A DNA stretch of 64,000 bases from Calliopsis andreniformis (Eukaryota > Arthropoda > Insecta > Hymenoptera > Andrenidae), in the NCBI RefSeq assembly GCF_051401765.1, contig NW_027480494.1:2170001-2234000 (forward strand), in the 5' to 3' direction. Both the position numbers and the translations under genes were made by a program. This document shows positions 1 to 12,666 of this stretch, one piece after another. Position 1 is the first letter of the stretch. Each line of letters starts with the position of its first letter. The notes beneath the pieces were generated by a model, which saw only the letters and a list, made by a program, of their open reading frames with translations, was not told the origin of the DNA and ran no database searches.

Positions 1-339
1 AGACATAACCATAGCCATAGCAGCCATAGCCATAGCCATAGCAGCAATAGCCATGGCCATAGTAGCCAAAGCCATAGCCATAGCAGCCATATCCATAGAC
101 ATAGCCATAGCAGCCATAGCCATAGCCACAGCCATAGCCATTGCCATAGCAGCCATAGCCATAGCCATAGCAGCCATAGCCATAGCCATAGCAGCCATAG
201 CCATAGCCATGGCAGTCATAGCCATAGCCATAGCCATAACAGCCATAGCCATGGCAGCCATAGCCATAGCCATAGCCATAGTCATAGCAGCCATATCCAT
301 AGCCATAGCAGCCATAGCCATAGCCATAGCAGCCATAGC

Positions 340-625
340 CATAGCCATAGCAGCCATAGCGATAGCCATAGCAGCCATAGGCATACCCATAGCTGCCGGA
401 GCCAGAGCCACAGCAGCCGTAGACATAGCCATAACCTTAGCAGCCATAGCCATAACCATAGCCATAGCAGCCATATCCATAGCCATAGCAGCCATACCAA
501 TGGCCATAGTAGCCAAAGCCGTAGCCATAGCAGCCATAGCCATAGCCATAGCCATAGCAGCCATAGCCATAGCCATAGCGGCCATAGCCATAGCCATAGC
601 AGTCATAGCCATAGCCATAGCCATA
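340..625. repeat. Dispersed duplication, copy 1 (offset 1,191 bp)
   Basis: The segment from the GCGATAGCC variant through the TGCCGGAGCCAGAGCC box to the GCGGCC variant is repeated about 1,191 bp downstream at roughly 1531-1816. I noted a single difference in the part compared (CAGCC here, CAGAC there, near 560/1751). The offset is a multiple of three. Confidence 0.8.
391..440 (+). repeat. GCCGGAGCCAGAGCC landmark box, type copy
   Basis: This is the most diverged text in each cycle (CCGGAGCCAGAGCCACAGC followed by CGTAGACATAGCC and CCTTAGC). It occurs in four flavours across the window: preceded by CTG, preceded by CAG and followed by CCTTAGCATCC, as CCAGACCCAGAGCC followed by CCTTGG, and as CCAGAGCCAGAGCCGCAGC. 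The four flavours alternate in a set order within a cycle, which shows an older level of duplication beneath the present higher-order unit. Confidence 0.85.
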
Positions 626-965
626 GCAGCCATAGCCATAGCCATAGCCATAGCAGCCATAGCCATAGCCATAGCAGCCATAGCCATAGCCATAGCAGAC
701 ATAGCCACAGCCATAGCAGCCATAGCCATAGCCATAGCTGCCATAGGCATAGCCATACCCATAGCAGCCATAGACATAGCCATAGCAGCCATAGCCACAG
801 CCATAGCCATATCAGCCGTATCCATAGCCATAGCCATAGCAGCCGTATCCACAGCCATAGTAGCCATAGCCATAGCCATAGCAGCCATAACCGTAGCCAT
901 AGCAGCTATAGCGATAGCCATAGCAGCCGTAGGCAGAGCCATAGCAGCCATAGCTATATCCATAG

Positions 966-982
966 CAGACACACACATAGCC
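966..982 (+). repeat. GCAGACACACACATAGCC landmark box, type copy
   Basis: A short CA run interrupts the hexamers once per full cycle. Copies lie near 2868, 4780, 9716, 13751, 14888, 24429, 25867, 36499, 37937, 42051, 46329, 47711, 50745, 53797, 59148, 60057, 62017 and 63034, with single-base variants near 21090 and 27897. It is a reliable anchor for counting cycles. On the minus strand it supplies the Met-Cys-Val-Cys start of the Gly-Tyr frame. Confidence 0.85.
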
Positions 983-1530
983 ACAGCCATAGCAGCCATA
1001 ATCATAGCCATAGCCATAGCAGCCAATGCCATAGCCATAGCCATAGCAGCTGTAGCCATTGCCAAAGCGGCCATAGCCATAGCTACAGCAGCCTTAGCCA
1101 TAGCCATAGCCATAGCAGACATAGCCATAGCTATAGCCATAGCAGCCTTGGCCGTATCCATAGTCATAGCAGACATAGCCATAGCCATAGCCACAGCAGC
1201 CATAGGCATAGCCATAGCAGCCAGAGCCAGAGCCGCAGCAGCCGTAGACATAGCCATAGCCTTAGCAGCCATAGACATAACCATAGCCATAGTAGCAATA
1301 GCCATTGCCATAGCTGCCATAGCCATGGCCATAGTAGCCAAAGCCATAGTCATAGCAGCCATAGCCATAGACATAGACATAGCCATAGCAGCCATAGCCA
1401 TAGCCATAGCCATAGCCATAGCCATAGCAGCCATAGCCATAGCCGTAGCAGCCATAGCCATAGCCATAGCAGCCATAGCAGCCATAGCGATAGCCATAGC
1501 AGCCATAGGCATACCCATAGCAGCCATAGC

Positions 1531-1816
1531 CATAGCCATAGCAGCCATAGCGATAGCCATAGCAGCCATAGGCATACCCATAGCTGCCGGAGCCAGAGCC
1601 ACAGCAGCCGTAGACATAGCCATAACCTTAGCAGCCATAGCCATAACCATAGCCATAGCAGCCATATCCATAGCCATAGCAGCCATACCAATGGCCATAG
1701 TAGCCAAAGCCGTAGCCATAGCAGCCATAGCCATAGCCATAGCCATAGCAGACATAGCCATAGCCATAGCGGCCATAGCCATAGCCATAGCAGTCATAGC
1801 CATAGCCATAGCCATA
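1531..1816. repeat. Dispersed duplication, copy 2 (offset 1,191 bp)
   Basis: Partner of 340-625. Upstream of about 1531 and downstream of about 1820 the two copies diverge: the downstream copy runs into an AACCGTAGC variant that the first copy lacks. Ends are approximate because the flanking hexamers are identical. Confidence 0.8.
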
Positions 1817-3989
1817 GCAGCCATAGCCATAACCGTAGCAGCCATAGCCATAGCCATAGCAGCCATAGCAGCCATAGCGATAGCCATAGCAGCCATAGGC
1901 ATACCCATAGCAGCCGGAGCCAGAGCCACAGCAGCCGTAGACATAGCCATAGCCTTAGCATCCATAGCCATAACCATAGCCATAGCAGCCATAGCCATAG
2001 CCATAGCAGTCATAGCCATAGCCATAGCCATAACAGCCATAGCCATAGCAGCCATAGCCATAGCCACAGCCATAGCCGTAGCAGCCATAGCCATAGCCAT
2101 AGAGGCCTTAGCCATAGCCATAGCAGCCATAGCCATAGCCAGAGCAGCCATAGCCAAAGCCATAGCAGCCATAGCCATAGCCATAGCAGCCATAGCCATA
2201 GCCATAGCAGACATAACCACAGCCATAGACATAACCATAGCCATAGCAGCCATAGCCATAGGCATACCAGCCATAGCCATAGCCATAGCAGCCATAGCCA
2301 TAGCCATGGCAGTCATAGCCATAGCCATAGCCATAACAGCCATAGCCATGGCAGCCATAGCCATAGCCATAGCCATAGTCATAGCAGCCATATCCATAGC
2401 CATAGCAGCCATAGCCATAGCCATAGCAGCCATAGCGATAGTCATAGCAGCCGTCGGCATACCCATAGCTGCCGGAGCCAGAGCCACAGCAGCCGTAGAC
2501 ATAGCCATAGCCTTAGCAGCCATCGAAATATCCATAACCATAGCAGCCATAGCCATAGCCATAGCAGCCACAGCCATGGCCATAGTAGCAAAAGCCATAG
2601 CCATAGCATCCATAGCCAAAGACATAGCCATAGCAGCCAGAGCCATAGCCATAGCCATAGCTACAGCAGCCATAGCCATAGCCATAGCAGCCATAGCCAC
2701 AGCCAAGGCCATAGCAGCCGTATCCATAGCCATAGCCATAGCAGCCGCATCCACAGCCATAGTAGCCATAGCCATAGCCATAGCAGCCATAACCGTAGCC
2801 ATAGCAGCCATAGCGATAGCCATAGCAGCCGTAGGCAGAGCCATAGCAGCCATAGCTGTATCCATAGCAGACACACACATAGCCACAGCCATAGCAGCCA
2901 TAATCATAGCCATAGCCATAGCAGCCAATGCCATAGCCATAGCCATAGCAGCTGTAGCCATTGCCAAAGCGGCCATAGCCATAGCCACAGCAGCCTTAGC
3001 CATAGCCATAGCCATAGCAGACATAGCCATAGCCATAGCCATAGCAGCCTTGGCCGTAGCCATAGTCATAGCAGACATAGCCATAGCCATAGCCATAGCA
3101 GCCATAGCCATAGCCATAGCAGCCGTAGCCATAGCAGCCGCAGCCATAGCCATAGCCATAGCAGCCATTGCCATAGCCATTGCAGCCATAACCACAGCCA
3201 TAGCAGCCATAGCCATAGCCATAGCAGCCATAGGCATAGCCATAGCAGCCAGAGCCAGAGCCGCAGCAGCCGTAGACATAGCCATAGCCTTAGCAGCCAT
3301 AGACATAACCATAGCCATAGCAGCAATAGACATTGCCATAGCTGCCATGGCCATCTCCATAGTAGCCAAAGCCATAGCCATAGCAGCCATAGCCATAGAC
3401 ATAGACATAGCCATAGCAGCCATAGCCATAGCCATAGCCATAGCCATAGCCATAGCAGCCATAGCCATAGCCGTAGCAGCCATAGCCATACCCATAGCAG
3501 CCATAGCAGCCATAGCGATAGCCATAGCAGTCATAGGCATACCCATAGCAGCCGGAGCCAGAGCCACAGCAGCCGTAGACATAGCCATAGCCTTAGCATC
3601 CATAGCCATAACCATAGCCATAGCAGCCATAGCCATAGCCATAGCAGTCATAGCCATAGCCATAGCCATAACAGCCATAGCCATAGCAGCCATAGCCATA
3701 GCCATAGCCATAGCCGTAGCAGCCATAGCCATAGCCATAGCAGCGATAGCCATAGCCATAGCAGCCATAGCCATAGCCAGAGCAGCGATAGCCAAAGCCA
3801 TAGCAGCCATAGCCATAGCCATAGCAGACATAGGCATAGCCATACCCATAGCAGCCATAGCCATAGCCATAGCAGTCATAGCTATAGCCATTGCCATAGC
3901 AGCCATAGCCATAGCCATAGCCATAGCAGCCATAGCCATAGCCATACCCATAGCAGCCATAGCCATAGCCATAGCCGTCATAGCCATAG

Positions 3990-4002
3990 CCATTAACCAT
4001 AG
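3990..4002 (+). repeat. TTAACC phase-shift box (+1 bp), type copy
   Basis: Here CCATAGCCATAGC is replaced by CCATTAACCATAGC, which makes one repeat unit 7 bp instead of 6 and shifts the hexamer register by one base. On the + strand it moves the Ala-Ile frame into the Ser-His frame and puts a TAA stop in the Ser-His frame. Further copies end near 5767, 8932, 10683, 12767, 15862, 18174, 20103, 22237, 23159, 23691, 26912, 29046, 29968, 30500, 31322, 33591, 35521, 39087, 40255, 41066, 43200, 44122, 45350, 48861, 51895 and 61137. Variant copies are at 25084 and 37154 (TTAACAATAG) and 53168 (CACTAACC). Confidence 0.9.
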
Positions 4003-5096
4003 CAGCCATAGCCATAGCCATAGCCATAGCAGCCATAGCCATAGCAATAGCAGCCATAGCAATAGCCATAGCAGCAATAACCACAGCCACAGCAGCCATA
4101 GCCATAGCCATAGCAGCCATAGCCATAGCCATAGCAGCCAGACCCAGAGCCACAGCAGCCGTAGACATAGCCATAGCCTTGGCAGCCATAGACATAACCA
4201 TAGCCATAGCAGCCATAGCCATAGCCATAGCAGCAATAGCCATGGCCATAGTAGCCAAAGCCATAGCCATAGCAGCCATATCCATAGACATAGCCATAGC
4301 AGCCATAGCCATAGCCACAGCCATAGCCATTGCCATAGCAGCCATAGCGATAGCCATAGCAGCCATAGGCATACCCATAGCTGCCGGAGCCAGAGCCACA
4401 GCAGCCGTAGACATAGCCATAGCCTTAGCAGCCATAGATATATCCATAACCATAGCAGCCATAGCCATAGCCATAGCAGCCACAGCCATGGCCATAGTAG
4501 CAAAAGCCATAGCCATAGCATCCATAGCCAAAGACATAGCCATAGCAGCCAGAGCCATAGCCATAGCCATAGCTATAGCAGCCATAGCCATAGCCATAGT
4601 AGCCATAGCCACAGCCATAGCCATAGCAGCCGTATCCATAGCCATAGCCATAGCAGCCGTATCCACAGCCATAGTAGCCATAGCCATAGCCATAGCAGCC
4701 ATAACCGTAGCCATAGCAGCCATAGCGATAGCCATAGCAGCCGTAGGCAGAGCCATAGCAGCCATAGCTGTATCCATAGCAGACACACACATAGCCACAG
4801 CCATAGCAGCCATAATCATAGCCATAGCCATAGCAGCCAATGCCATAGCCATAGCCATAGCAGCTGTAGCCATTGCCAAAGCGGCCATAGCCATAGCCAC
4901 AGCAGCCTTAGCCATAGCCATAGCCATAGCAGACATAGCCATAACCACAGCCATAGCAGCCATGGCCATAACCATAGCAGCCATAGGCATAGCCATAGCA
5001 GCCAGAGCCAGAGCCGCAGCAGCCGTAGACATAGCCATAGCCTTAGCAGCCATAGACATAACCATAGCCATAGCAGCAATAGCCATTGCCATAGCT

Positions 5097-5110
5097 GCCA
5101 TGGCCATGGC
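5097..5110. repeat. Perfect 14-bp palindrome GCCATGGCCATGGC, type copy
   Basis: The text equals its own reverse complement. It arises from two A-to-G changes in adjacent hexamers (CATAGC to CATGGC). Twenty copies were located, beginning at 5097, 6921, 8280, 10033, 11836, 17071, 18878, 21564, 26344, 28373, 32414, 34296, 38414, 42527, 48188, 51222, 54272, 55799, 56510 and 57221. Copies at 17071 and 32414 are followed by CATGG again. The ordinary hexamer has no dyad symmetry, so these are the main inverted-symmetry points I found in the array. Confidence 0.9.
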
Positions 5111-5303
5111 CATAGTAGCCAAAGCCATAGCCATAGCAGCCATAGCCATAGACATAGACATAGCCATAGCAGCCATAGCCATAGCCATAGCCATAGCCAT
5201 AGCCATAGCAGCCATAGCCATAGCCGTAGCAGACATAGCCATACCCATAGCAGCCATAGCAGCCATAGCGATAGCCATAGCAGCCATAGGCATACCCATA
5301 GCA

Positions 5304-5311
5304 GCCGGGCC
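5304..5311 (+). repeat. GCCGGGCC box (-1 bp), type copy
   Basis: The usual GCCGGAGCC is shortened to GCCGGGCC, which shifts the register by minus one and reverses the effect of the TTAACC box on reading frame. Other copies are at 10240, 15113, 15397 and 30857. 5304/10240 and 15397/30857 are explained by the larger duplications, so the deletion may have arisen once or twice. Confidence 0.88.
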
Positions 5312-8045
5312 AGAGCCACAGCAGCCGTAGACATAGCCATAGCCTTAGCATCCATAGCCATAACCATAGCCATAGCAGCCATAGCCATAGCCATAGCAGT
5401 CGTAGCCATAGCCATAGCCATAACAGCCATAGCCATAGCAGCCATAGCCATAGCCATAGCCATAGCCGTAGCAGCCATAGCCATAGCCACAGCAGCCATA
5501 GCCATTGCCATAGCAGCCATAGCCATAGCCAGAGCAGCCATAGCCAAAGCCCTAGCAGCCATAGCCATACCCATAGCAGACATAGGCATAGCCATACCCA
5601 TAGCAGCCATAGCCATAGCCATAGCAGTCATAGCTATAGCCATTGCCATAGCAGCCATAGCCATAGCCATAGCCATAGCAGCCATAGCCATAGCCATAGC
5701 AGCCATAGCCATAGCCATACCCATAGCAGCCATAGCCATAGCCATAGCCGTCATAGCCATAGCCATTAACCATAGCAGCCATAGCCATAGCCATAGCCAT
5801 AGCAGCCATAGCCATAGCAATAGCAGCCATAGCAATAGCCATAGCAGCCATAACCACAGCCACAGCAGCCATAGCCATAGCCATAGCAGCCATAGCCATA
5901 GCCACAGCAGCCAGACACAGAGCCACAGCAGCCGTAGACATAGCCACAGCCTTGGCAGCCATAGACATAACCATAGCCATAGCAGCCATAGCCATAGCCA
6001 TAGCAGCAATAGCCATGGCCATAGTAGCCAAAGCCATAGCCATAGCAGCCATATCCATAGACATAGCCATAGCAGCCATAGCCATAGCCACAGCCATAGC
6101 CATTGCCATAGCAGCCATAGCCATAGCCATAGCAGCCATAGCCATAGGCATAGCAGCCATAGCCATAGCCATAGCAGCCATAGCCATAGCCATGGCAGTC
6201 ATAGCCATAGCCATAGCCATAACAGCCATAGCCATGGCAGCCATAGCCATAGCCATAGCCATAGTCATAGCAGCCATAGCCATAGCCATAGCAGCCATAG
6301 CCATAGCCATAGCAGCCATAGCGATAGCCATAGCAGCCATAGGCATACCCATAGCTGCCGGAGCCAGAGCCACAGCAGCCGTAGACACAGCCATAGCCTT
6401 AGCAGCCATAGAAATATCCATAACCATAGCAGCCATAGCCATAGCCATAGCAGACACAGCCATGGCCATAGTAGCAAAAGCCATAGCCATAGCATCCATA
6501 GCCAAAGACATAGCCATAGCAGCCAGAGCCATAGCCATAGCCATAGCTATAGCAGCCATAGCCATAGCCATAGCAGCCATAGCCACAGCCATAGCCATAG
6601 CAGCCTTGGCCGTAGCCATAGTCATAGCAGACATAGCCATAGCCATAGCCATAGCAGCCATAGCCATAGCCATAGCAGCCATAGCCATAGCCATAGCAGC
6701 CGTAGCCATAGCAGCCGCAGCCATAGCCATAGCCATAGCAGCCATTGCCATAGCCATTGCAGCAATAACCACAGCCATAGCAGCCATAGCCATAGCCATA
6801 GCAGCCATAGGCATAGCCATAGCAGCCAGAGCCAGAGCCGCAGCAGCCGTAGACATAGCCATAGCCTTAGCAGCCATAGACATAACCATAGCCATAGCAG
6901 CAATAGCCATTGCCATAGCTGCCATGGCCATGGCCATAGTAGCCAAAGCCATAGCCATAGCAGCCATAGCCATAGACATAGACATAGCCATAGCAGCCAT
7001 AGCCATAGCCATAGCCATAGACATAGCAATAGCAGCCATAGCAATAGCCATAGCAGCCATAACCACAGCCACAGCAGCCATAGCCATAGCCATAGCAGCC
7101 ATAGCCATAGCCATAGCAGCCAGACCCAGAGCCACAGCAGCCGTAGACATAGCCATAGCCTTGGCAGCCATAGACATAACCATAGCCATAGCAGCCATAG
7201 CCATAGCCATAGCAGCAATAGCCATGGCCATAGTAGCCAAAGCCATAGCCATAGCAGCCATATCCATAGACATAGCCATAGCAGCCATAGCCATAGCCAC
7301 AGCCATAGCCATTGCCATAGCAGCCATAGCCATAGCCATAGCAGCCATAGCCATAGCCATAGCAGCCATAGCCATAGCCATGGCAGTCATAGCCATAGCC
7401 ATAGCCATAACAGCCATAGCCATGGCAGCCATAGCCATAGCCATAGCCATAGTCATAGCAGCCATAGCCATAGCCATAGCAGCCATAGCCATAGCCATAG
7501 CAGCCATAGCGATAGCCATAGCAGACATAGGCATACCCATAGCTGCCGGAGCCAGAGCCACAGCAGCCGTAGACATAGCCATAGCCTTAGCAGCCATAGA
7601 AATATCCATAACCATAGCAGCCATAGCCATAGACATAGACATAGCCATAGCAGCCATAGCCATAGCCATAGCCATAGCCATAGAAATAGCAGCCATAGCC
7701 ATAGCCGTAGCAGCCACAGCCATACCCATAGCAGCCATAGCAGCCATAGCGATAGCCATAGCTGCCATAGGCATACCCATAGCAGCCGGAGCCAGAGCCA
7801 CAGCAGCCGTAGACATAGCCATAGCCTTAGCATCCATAGCCATAATCATAGCCATAGCAGCCATAGCCATAGCCATAGCAGTCATAGCCATAGCCATAGC
7901 CATAACAGCCATAGCCATAGCAGCCATAGCCATAGCCATAGCCATAGCCATAGCAGACATAGGCATAGCCATACCCATAGCAGCCATAGCCATAGCCATA
8001 GCAGTCATAGCTATAGCCATTGCCATAGCAGCCATAGCCATAGCC

Positions 8046-11000
8046 ATACCCATAGCAGCCGTAGCCATAGCAGCCGCAGCCATAGCCATAGCCATAGCAG
8101 CCATTGCCATAGCCATTGCAGCCATAACCACAGCCATAGCAGCCATAGCCATAGCCATAGCAGCCATAGGCATAGCCATAGCAGCCAGAGCCAGAGCCGC
8201 AGCAGCCGTAGACATAGCCATAGCCTTAGCAGCCATAGACATAACCATAGCCATAGCAGCAATAGACATTGCCATAGCTGCCATGGCCATGGCCATAGTA
8301 GCCAAAGCCATAGCCATAGCAGCCATAGCCATAGACATAGACATAGCCATAGCAGCCATAGCCATAGCCATAGCCATAGCCATAGCCATAGCAGCCATAG
8401 CCATAGCCGTAGCAGCCATAGCCATACCCATAGCAGCCATAGCAGCCATAGCGATAGCCATAGCAGTCATAGGCATACCCATAGCAGCCGGAGCCAGAGC
8501 CACAGCAGCCGTAGACATAGCCATAGCCTTAGCATCCATAGCCATAACCATAGCCATAGCAGCCATAGCCATAGCCATAGCAGTCATAGCCATAGCCATA
8601 GCCATAACAGCCATAGCCATAGCAGCCATAGCCATAGCCATAGCCATAGCCGTAGCAGCCATAGCCATAGCCATAGCAGCGATAGCCATAGCCATAGCAG
8701 CCATAGCCATAGCCAGAGCAGCGATAGCCAAAGCCATAGCAGCCATAGCCATAGCCATAGCAGACATAGGCATAGCCATACCCATAGCAGCCATAGCCAT
8801 AGCCATAGCAGTCATAGCTATAGCCATTGCCATAGCAGCCATAGCCATAGCCATAGCCATAGCAGCCATAGCCATAGCCATACCCATAGCAGCCATAGCC
8901 ATAGCCATAGCCGTCATAGCCATAGCCATTAACCATAGCAGCCATAGCCATAGCCATAGCCATAGCAGCCATAGCCATAGCAATAGCAGCCATAGCAATA
9001 GCCATAGCAGCCATAACCACAGCCACAGCAGCCATAGCCATAGCCATAGCAGCCATAGCCATAGCCATAGCAGCCAGACCCAGAGCCACAGCAGCCGTAG
9101 ACATAGCCATAGCCTTGGCAGCCATAGACATAACCATAGCCATAGCAGCCATAGCCATAGCCATAGCAGCAATAGCCATGGCCATAGTAGCCAAAGCCAT
9201 AGCCATAGCAGCCATATCCATAGACATAGCCATAGCAGCCATAGCCATAGCCACAGCCATAGCCATTGCCATAGCAGCCATAGCGATAGCCATAGCAGCC
9301 ATAGGCATACCCATAGCTGCCGGAGCCAGAGCCACAGCAGCCGTAGACATAGCCATAGCCTTAGCAGCCATAGATATATCCATAACCATAGCAGCCATAG
9401 ACATAGCCATAGCAGCCACAGCCATGGCCATAGTAGCAAAAGCCATAGCCATAGCATCCATAGCCAAAGACATAGCCATAGCAGCCAGAGCCATAGCCAT
9501 AGCCATAGCTATAGCAGCCATAGCCATAGCCATAGTAGCCATAGCCACAGCCATAGCCATAGCAGCCGTATCCATAGCCATAGCCATAGCAGCCGTATCC
9601 ACAGCCATAGTAGCCATAGCCATAGCCATAGCAGCCATAACCGTAGGCATAGCAGCGATAGCGATAGCCATAGCAGCCGTAGGCAGAGCCATAGCAGCCA
9701 TAGCTGTATCCATAGCAGACACACACATAGCCACAGCCATAGCAGCCATAATCATAGCCATAGCCATAGCAGCCAATGCCATAGCCATAGCCATAGCAGC
9801 TGTAGCCATTGCCAAAGCGGCCATAGCCATAGCCACAGCAGCCTTAGCCATAGCCATAGCCATAGCAGACATAGACATAACCACAGCCATAGCAGCCATG
9901 GCCATAGCCTTAGCAGCCATAGGCATAGCCATAGCAGCCAGAGCCAGAGCCGCAGCAGCCGTAGACATAGCCATAGCCTTAGCAGCCATAGACATAACCA
10001 TAGCCATAGCAGCAATAGCCATTGCCATAGCTGCCATGGCCATGGCCATAGTAGCCAAAGCCATAGCCATAGCAGCCATAGCCATAGACATAGACATAGC
10101 CATAGCAGCCATAGCCATAGCCATAGCCATAGCCATAGCCATAGCAGCCATAGCCATAGCCGTAGCAGCCATAGCCATACCCATAGCAGCCATAGCAGCC
10201 ATAGCGATAGCCATAGCAGCCATAGGCATACCCATAGCAGCCGGGCCAGAGCCACAGCAGCCGTAGACATAGCCATAGCCTTAGCATCCATAGCCATAAC
10301 CATAGCCATAGCAGCCATAGCCATAGCCATAGCAGTCGTAGCCATAGCCATAGCCATAACAGCCATAGCCATAGCAGCCATAGCCATAGCCATAGCCATA
10401 GCCGTAGCAGCCATAGCCATAGCCACAGCAGCCATAGCCATTGCCATAGCAGCCATAGCCATAGCCAGAGCAGCCATAGCCAAAGCCCTAGCAGCCATAG
10501 CCATACCCATAGCAGACATAGGCATAGCCATACCCATAGCAGCCATAGCCATAGCCATAGCAGTCATAGCTATAGCCATTGCCATAGCAGCCATAGCCAT
10601 AGCCATAGCCATAGCAGCCATAGCCATAGCCATACCCATAGCAGCCATAGCCATAGCCATAGCCGTCATAGCCATAGCCATTAACCATAGCAGCCATAGC
10701 CATAGCCATAGCCATAGCAGCCATAGCCATAGCAATAGCAGCCATAGCAATAGACATAGCAGCCATAACCACAGCCACAGCAGCCATAGCCATAGCCATA
10801 GCAGCCATAGCCATAGCCACAGCAGCCAGACACAGAGCCACAGCAGCCGTAGACATAGCCATAGCCTTGGCAGCCATAGACATAACCATAGCCATAGCAG
10901 CCATAGCCATAGCCATAGCAGCAATAGCCATGGCCATAGTAGCCAAAGCCATAGCCATAGCAGCCATATCCATAGACATAGCCATAGCAGCCATAGCCAT

Positions 11001-12666
11001 AGCCACAGCCATAGCCATTGCCATAGCAGCCATAGCCATAGCCATAGCAGTCATAGCCATAGGCATAGCAGCCATAGCCATAGCCATAGCAGCCATAGCC
11101 ATAGCCATGGCAGTCATAGCCATAGCCATAGCCATAACAGCCATAGCCATGGCAGCCATAGCCATAGCCATAGCCATAGTCATAGCAGCCATAGCCATAG
11201 CCATAGCAGCCATAGCCATAGCCATAGCAGCCATAGCGATAGCCATAGCAGCCATAGGCATACCCATAGCTGCCGGAGCCAGAGCCACAGCAGCCGTAGA
11301 CACAGCCATAGCCTTAGCAGCCATAGAAATATCCATAACCATAGCAGCCATAGCCATAGCCATAGCAGACACAGCCATGGCCATAGTAGCAAAAGCCATA
11401 GCCATAGCATCCATAGCCAAAGACATAGCCATAGCAGCCAGAGCCATAGCCATAGCCATAGCTATAGCAGCCATAGCCATAGCCATAGCAGCCATAGCCA
11501 CAGCCATAGCCATAGCAGCCTTGGCCGTAGCCATAGTCATAGCAGACATAGCCATAGCCATAGCCATAGCAGCCATAGCCATAGCCATAGCAGCCATAGC
11601 CATAGCCATAGCAGCCGTAGCCATAGCAGCCGCAGCCATAGCCATAGCCATAGCAGCCATTGCCATAGCCATTGCAGCAATAACCACAGCCATAGCAGCC
11701 ATAGCCATAGCCATAGCAGCCATAGGCATAGCCATAGCAGCCAGAGCCAGAGCCGCAGCAGCCGTAGACATAGCCATAGCCTTAGCAGCCATAGACATAA
11801 CCATAGCCATAGCAGCAATAGCCATTGCCATAGCTGCCATGGCCATGGCCATAGTAGCCAAAGCCATAGCCATAGCAGCCATATCCATAGACATAGCCAT
11901 AGCAGCCATAGCCATAGCCACAGCCATAGCCATTGCCATAGCAGCCATAGCCATAACCATAGCAGCCATAGCCATAGCCATAGCAGCCATAGCCATAGCC
12001 ATGGCAGTCATAGCCATAGCCATAGCCATAACAGCCATAGCCATGGCAGCCATAGCCATAGCCATAGCCATAGTCATAGCAGCCATAGCCATAGCCATAG
12101 CAGCCATAGCCATAGCCATAGCAGCCATAGCGATAGCCATAGCAGACATAGGCATACCCATAGCTGCCGGAGCCAGAGCCACAGCAGCCGTAGACATAGC
12201 CATAGCCTTAGCAGCCATAGAAATATCCATAACCATAGCAGCCATAGCCATAGACATAGACATAGCCATAGCAGCCATAGCCATAGCCATAGCCATAGCC
12301 ATAGAAATAGCAGCCATAGCCATAGCCGTAGCAGCCACAGCCATGCCCATAGCAGCCATAGCAGCCATAGCGATAGCCATAGCTGCCATAGGCATACCCA
12401 TAGCAGCCGGAGCCAGAGCCACAGCAGCCGTAGACATAGCCATAGCCTTAGCATCCATAGCCATAATCATAGCCATAGCAGCCATAGCCATAGCCATAGC
12501 AGTCATAGCCATAGCCATAGCCATAAGAGCCATAGCCATAGCAGCCATAGCCATAGCCATAGCCATAGCCATAGCAGACATAGGCATAGCCATACCCATA
12601 GCAGACATAGCCATAGCCATAGCAGTCATAGCTATAGCCATTGCCATAGCAGCCATAGCCATAGCC
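8046..12666. repeat. ~4.6-kb higher-order unit, copy 2 of a tandem pair
   Basis: Direct tandem partner of 3110-8045. It is shorter by one 21-bp monomer (near 10.6 kb) and by 294 bp, which is 14 monomers (near 11.86 kb). Point differences are sparse, for example GACATAACC at 9890 against GCCATAACC at the equivalent place, and TCTCC/TGGCC around the palindrome. The tandem arrangement points to unequal exchange with later local loss. Confidence 0.9.

Larger units (their letters stand above)
1..3109. repeat. Left domain of the array, lacking the TTAACC phase-shift box
   Basis: This stretch carries the box order seen elsewhere (SGSG-type box near 391, 1583 and 2466; GCAGACACACAC box near 966 and 2866; CCAGAGCCAGAGCCGCAGC box near 1220) but no TTAACC. 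The + strand Ala-Ile frame therefore stays open right through it. It contains one internal duplication at an offset of 1,191 bp. Only the repeat is present; I see no gene. Confidence 0.85.
3110..8045. repeat. ~4.9-kb higher-order unit, copy 1 of a tandem pair
   Basis: Landmarks here recur 4,936 bp downstream: the GCCGGGCC box at 5304 and 10240, the palindrome at 5097 and 10033, and the ACACACAC box near 4780 and 9716. The left edge is near 3110, where alignment at this offset fails. From about 5.7 kb the offset falls to 4,915 because this copy has one extra 21-bp monomer. From about 6.94 kb it falls to 4,621 because copy 2 lacks 294 bp. The unit contains several full sets of boxes and two TTAACC phase shifts (3993 and about 5765). 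Confidence 0.9.
53..8932 (+). other. Repeat-derived open frame, 2,959 codons, not called as a gene
   Basis: Translation is almost wholly Ala-Ile dipeptides, switching to Ser-His dipeptides at the TTAACC box near 3993, back at the GCCGGGCC box near 5304, and again to Ser-His near 5765. It ends at the TAA of the next box (8930-8932). The frame is open because the hexamer contains no stop in this register. The composition changes completely with each register shift, and there is no domain, signal peptide or catalytic motif. Length alone is not evidence of coding here. Confidence 0.9.

Noticed and set aside
966..982. The ACACACAC run as a promoter or regulatory element
   Set aside because: It is a fixed variant inside the satellite unit, with no adjacent gene or initiation motif.
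2513..2878. A small Cys/Gly/Tyr-rich protein gene repeated in each cycle (Met-Cys-Val-Cys start)
   Set aside because: The start comes from the ACACACAC box and the end from CCTTAGC, both part of the satellite. No promoter, no unique flanks, and copies differ freely at residue-changing positions. Kept only as a low-confidence resemblance in the findings.
53..8932. A giant Ala-Ile/Ser-His repeat protein on the + strand
   Set aside because: Composition flips whenever the register shifts, there are no domains or a signal peptide, and equivalent frames are open on the other strand. Substitutions fall at every codon position.
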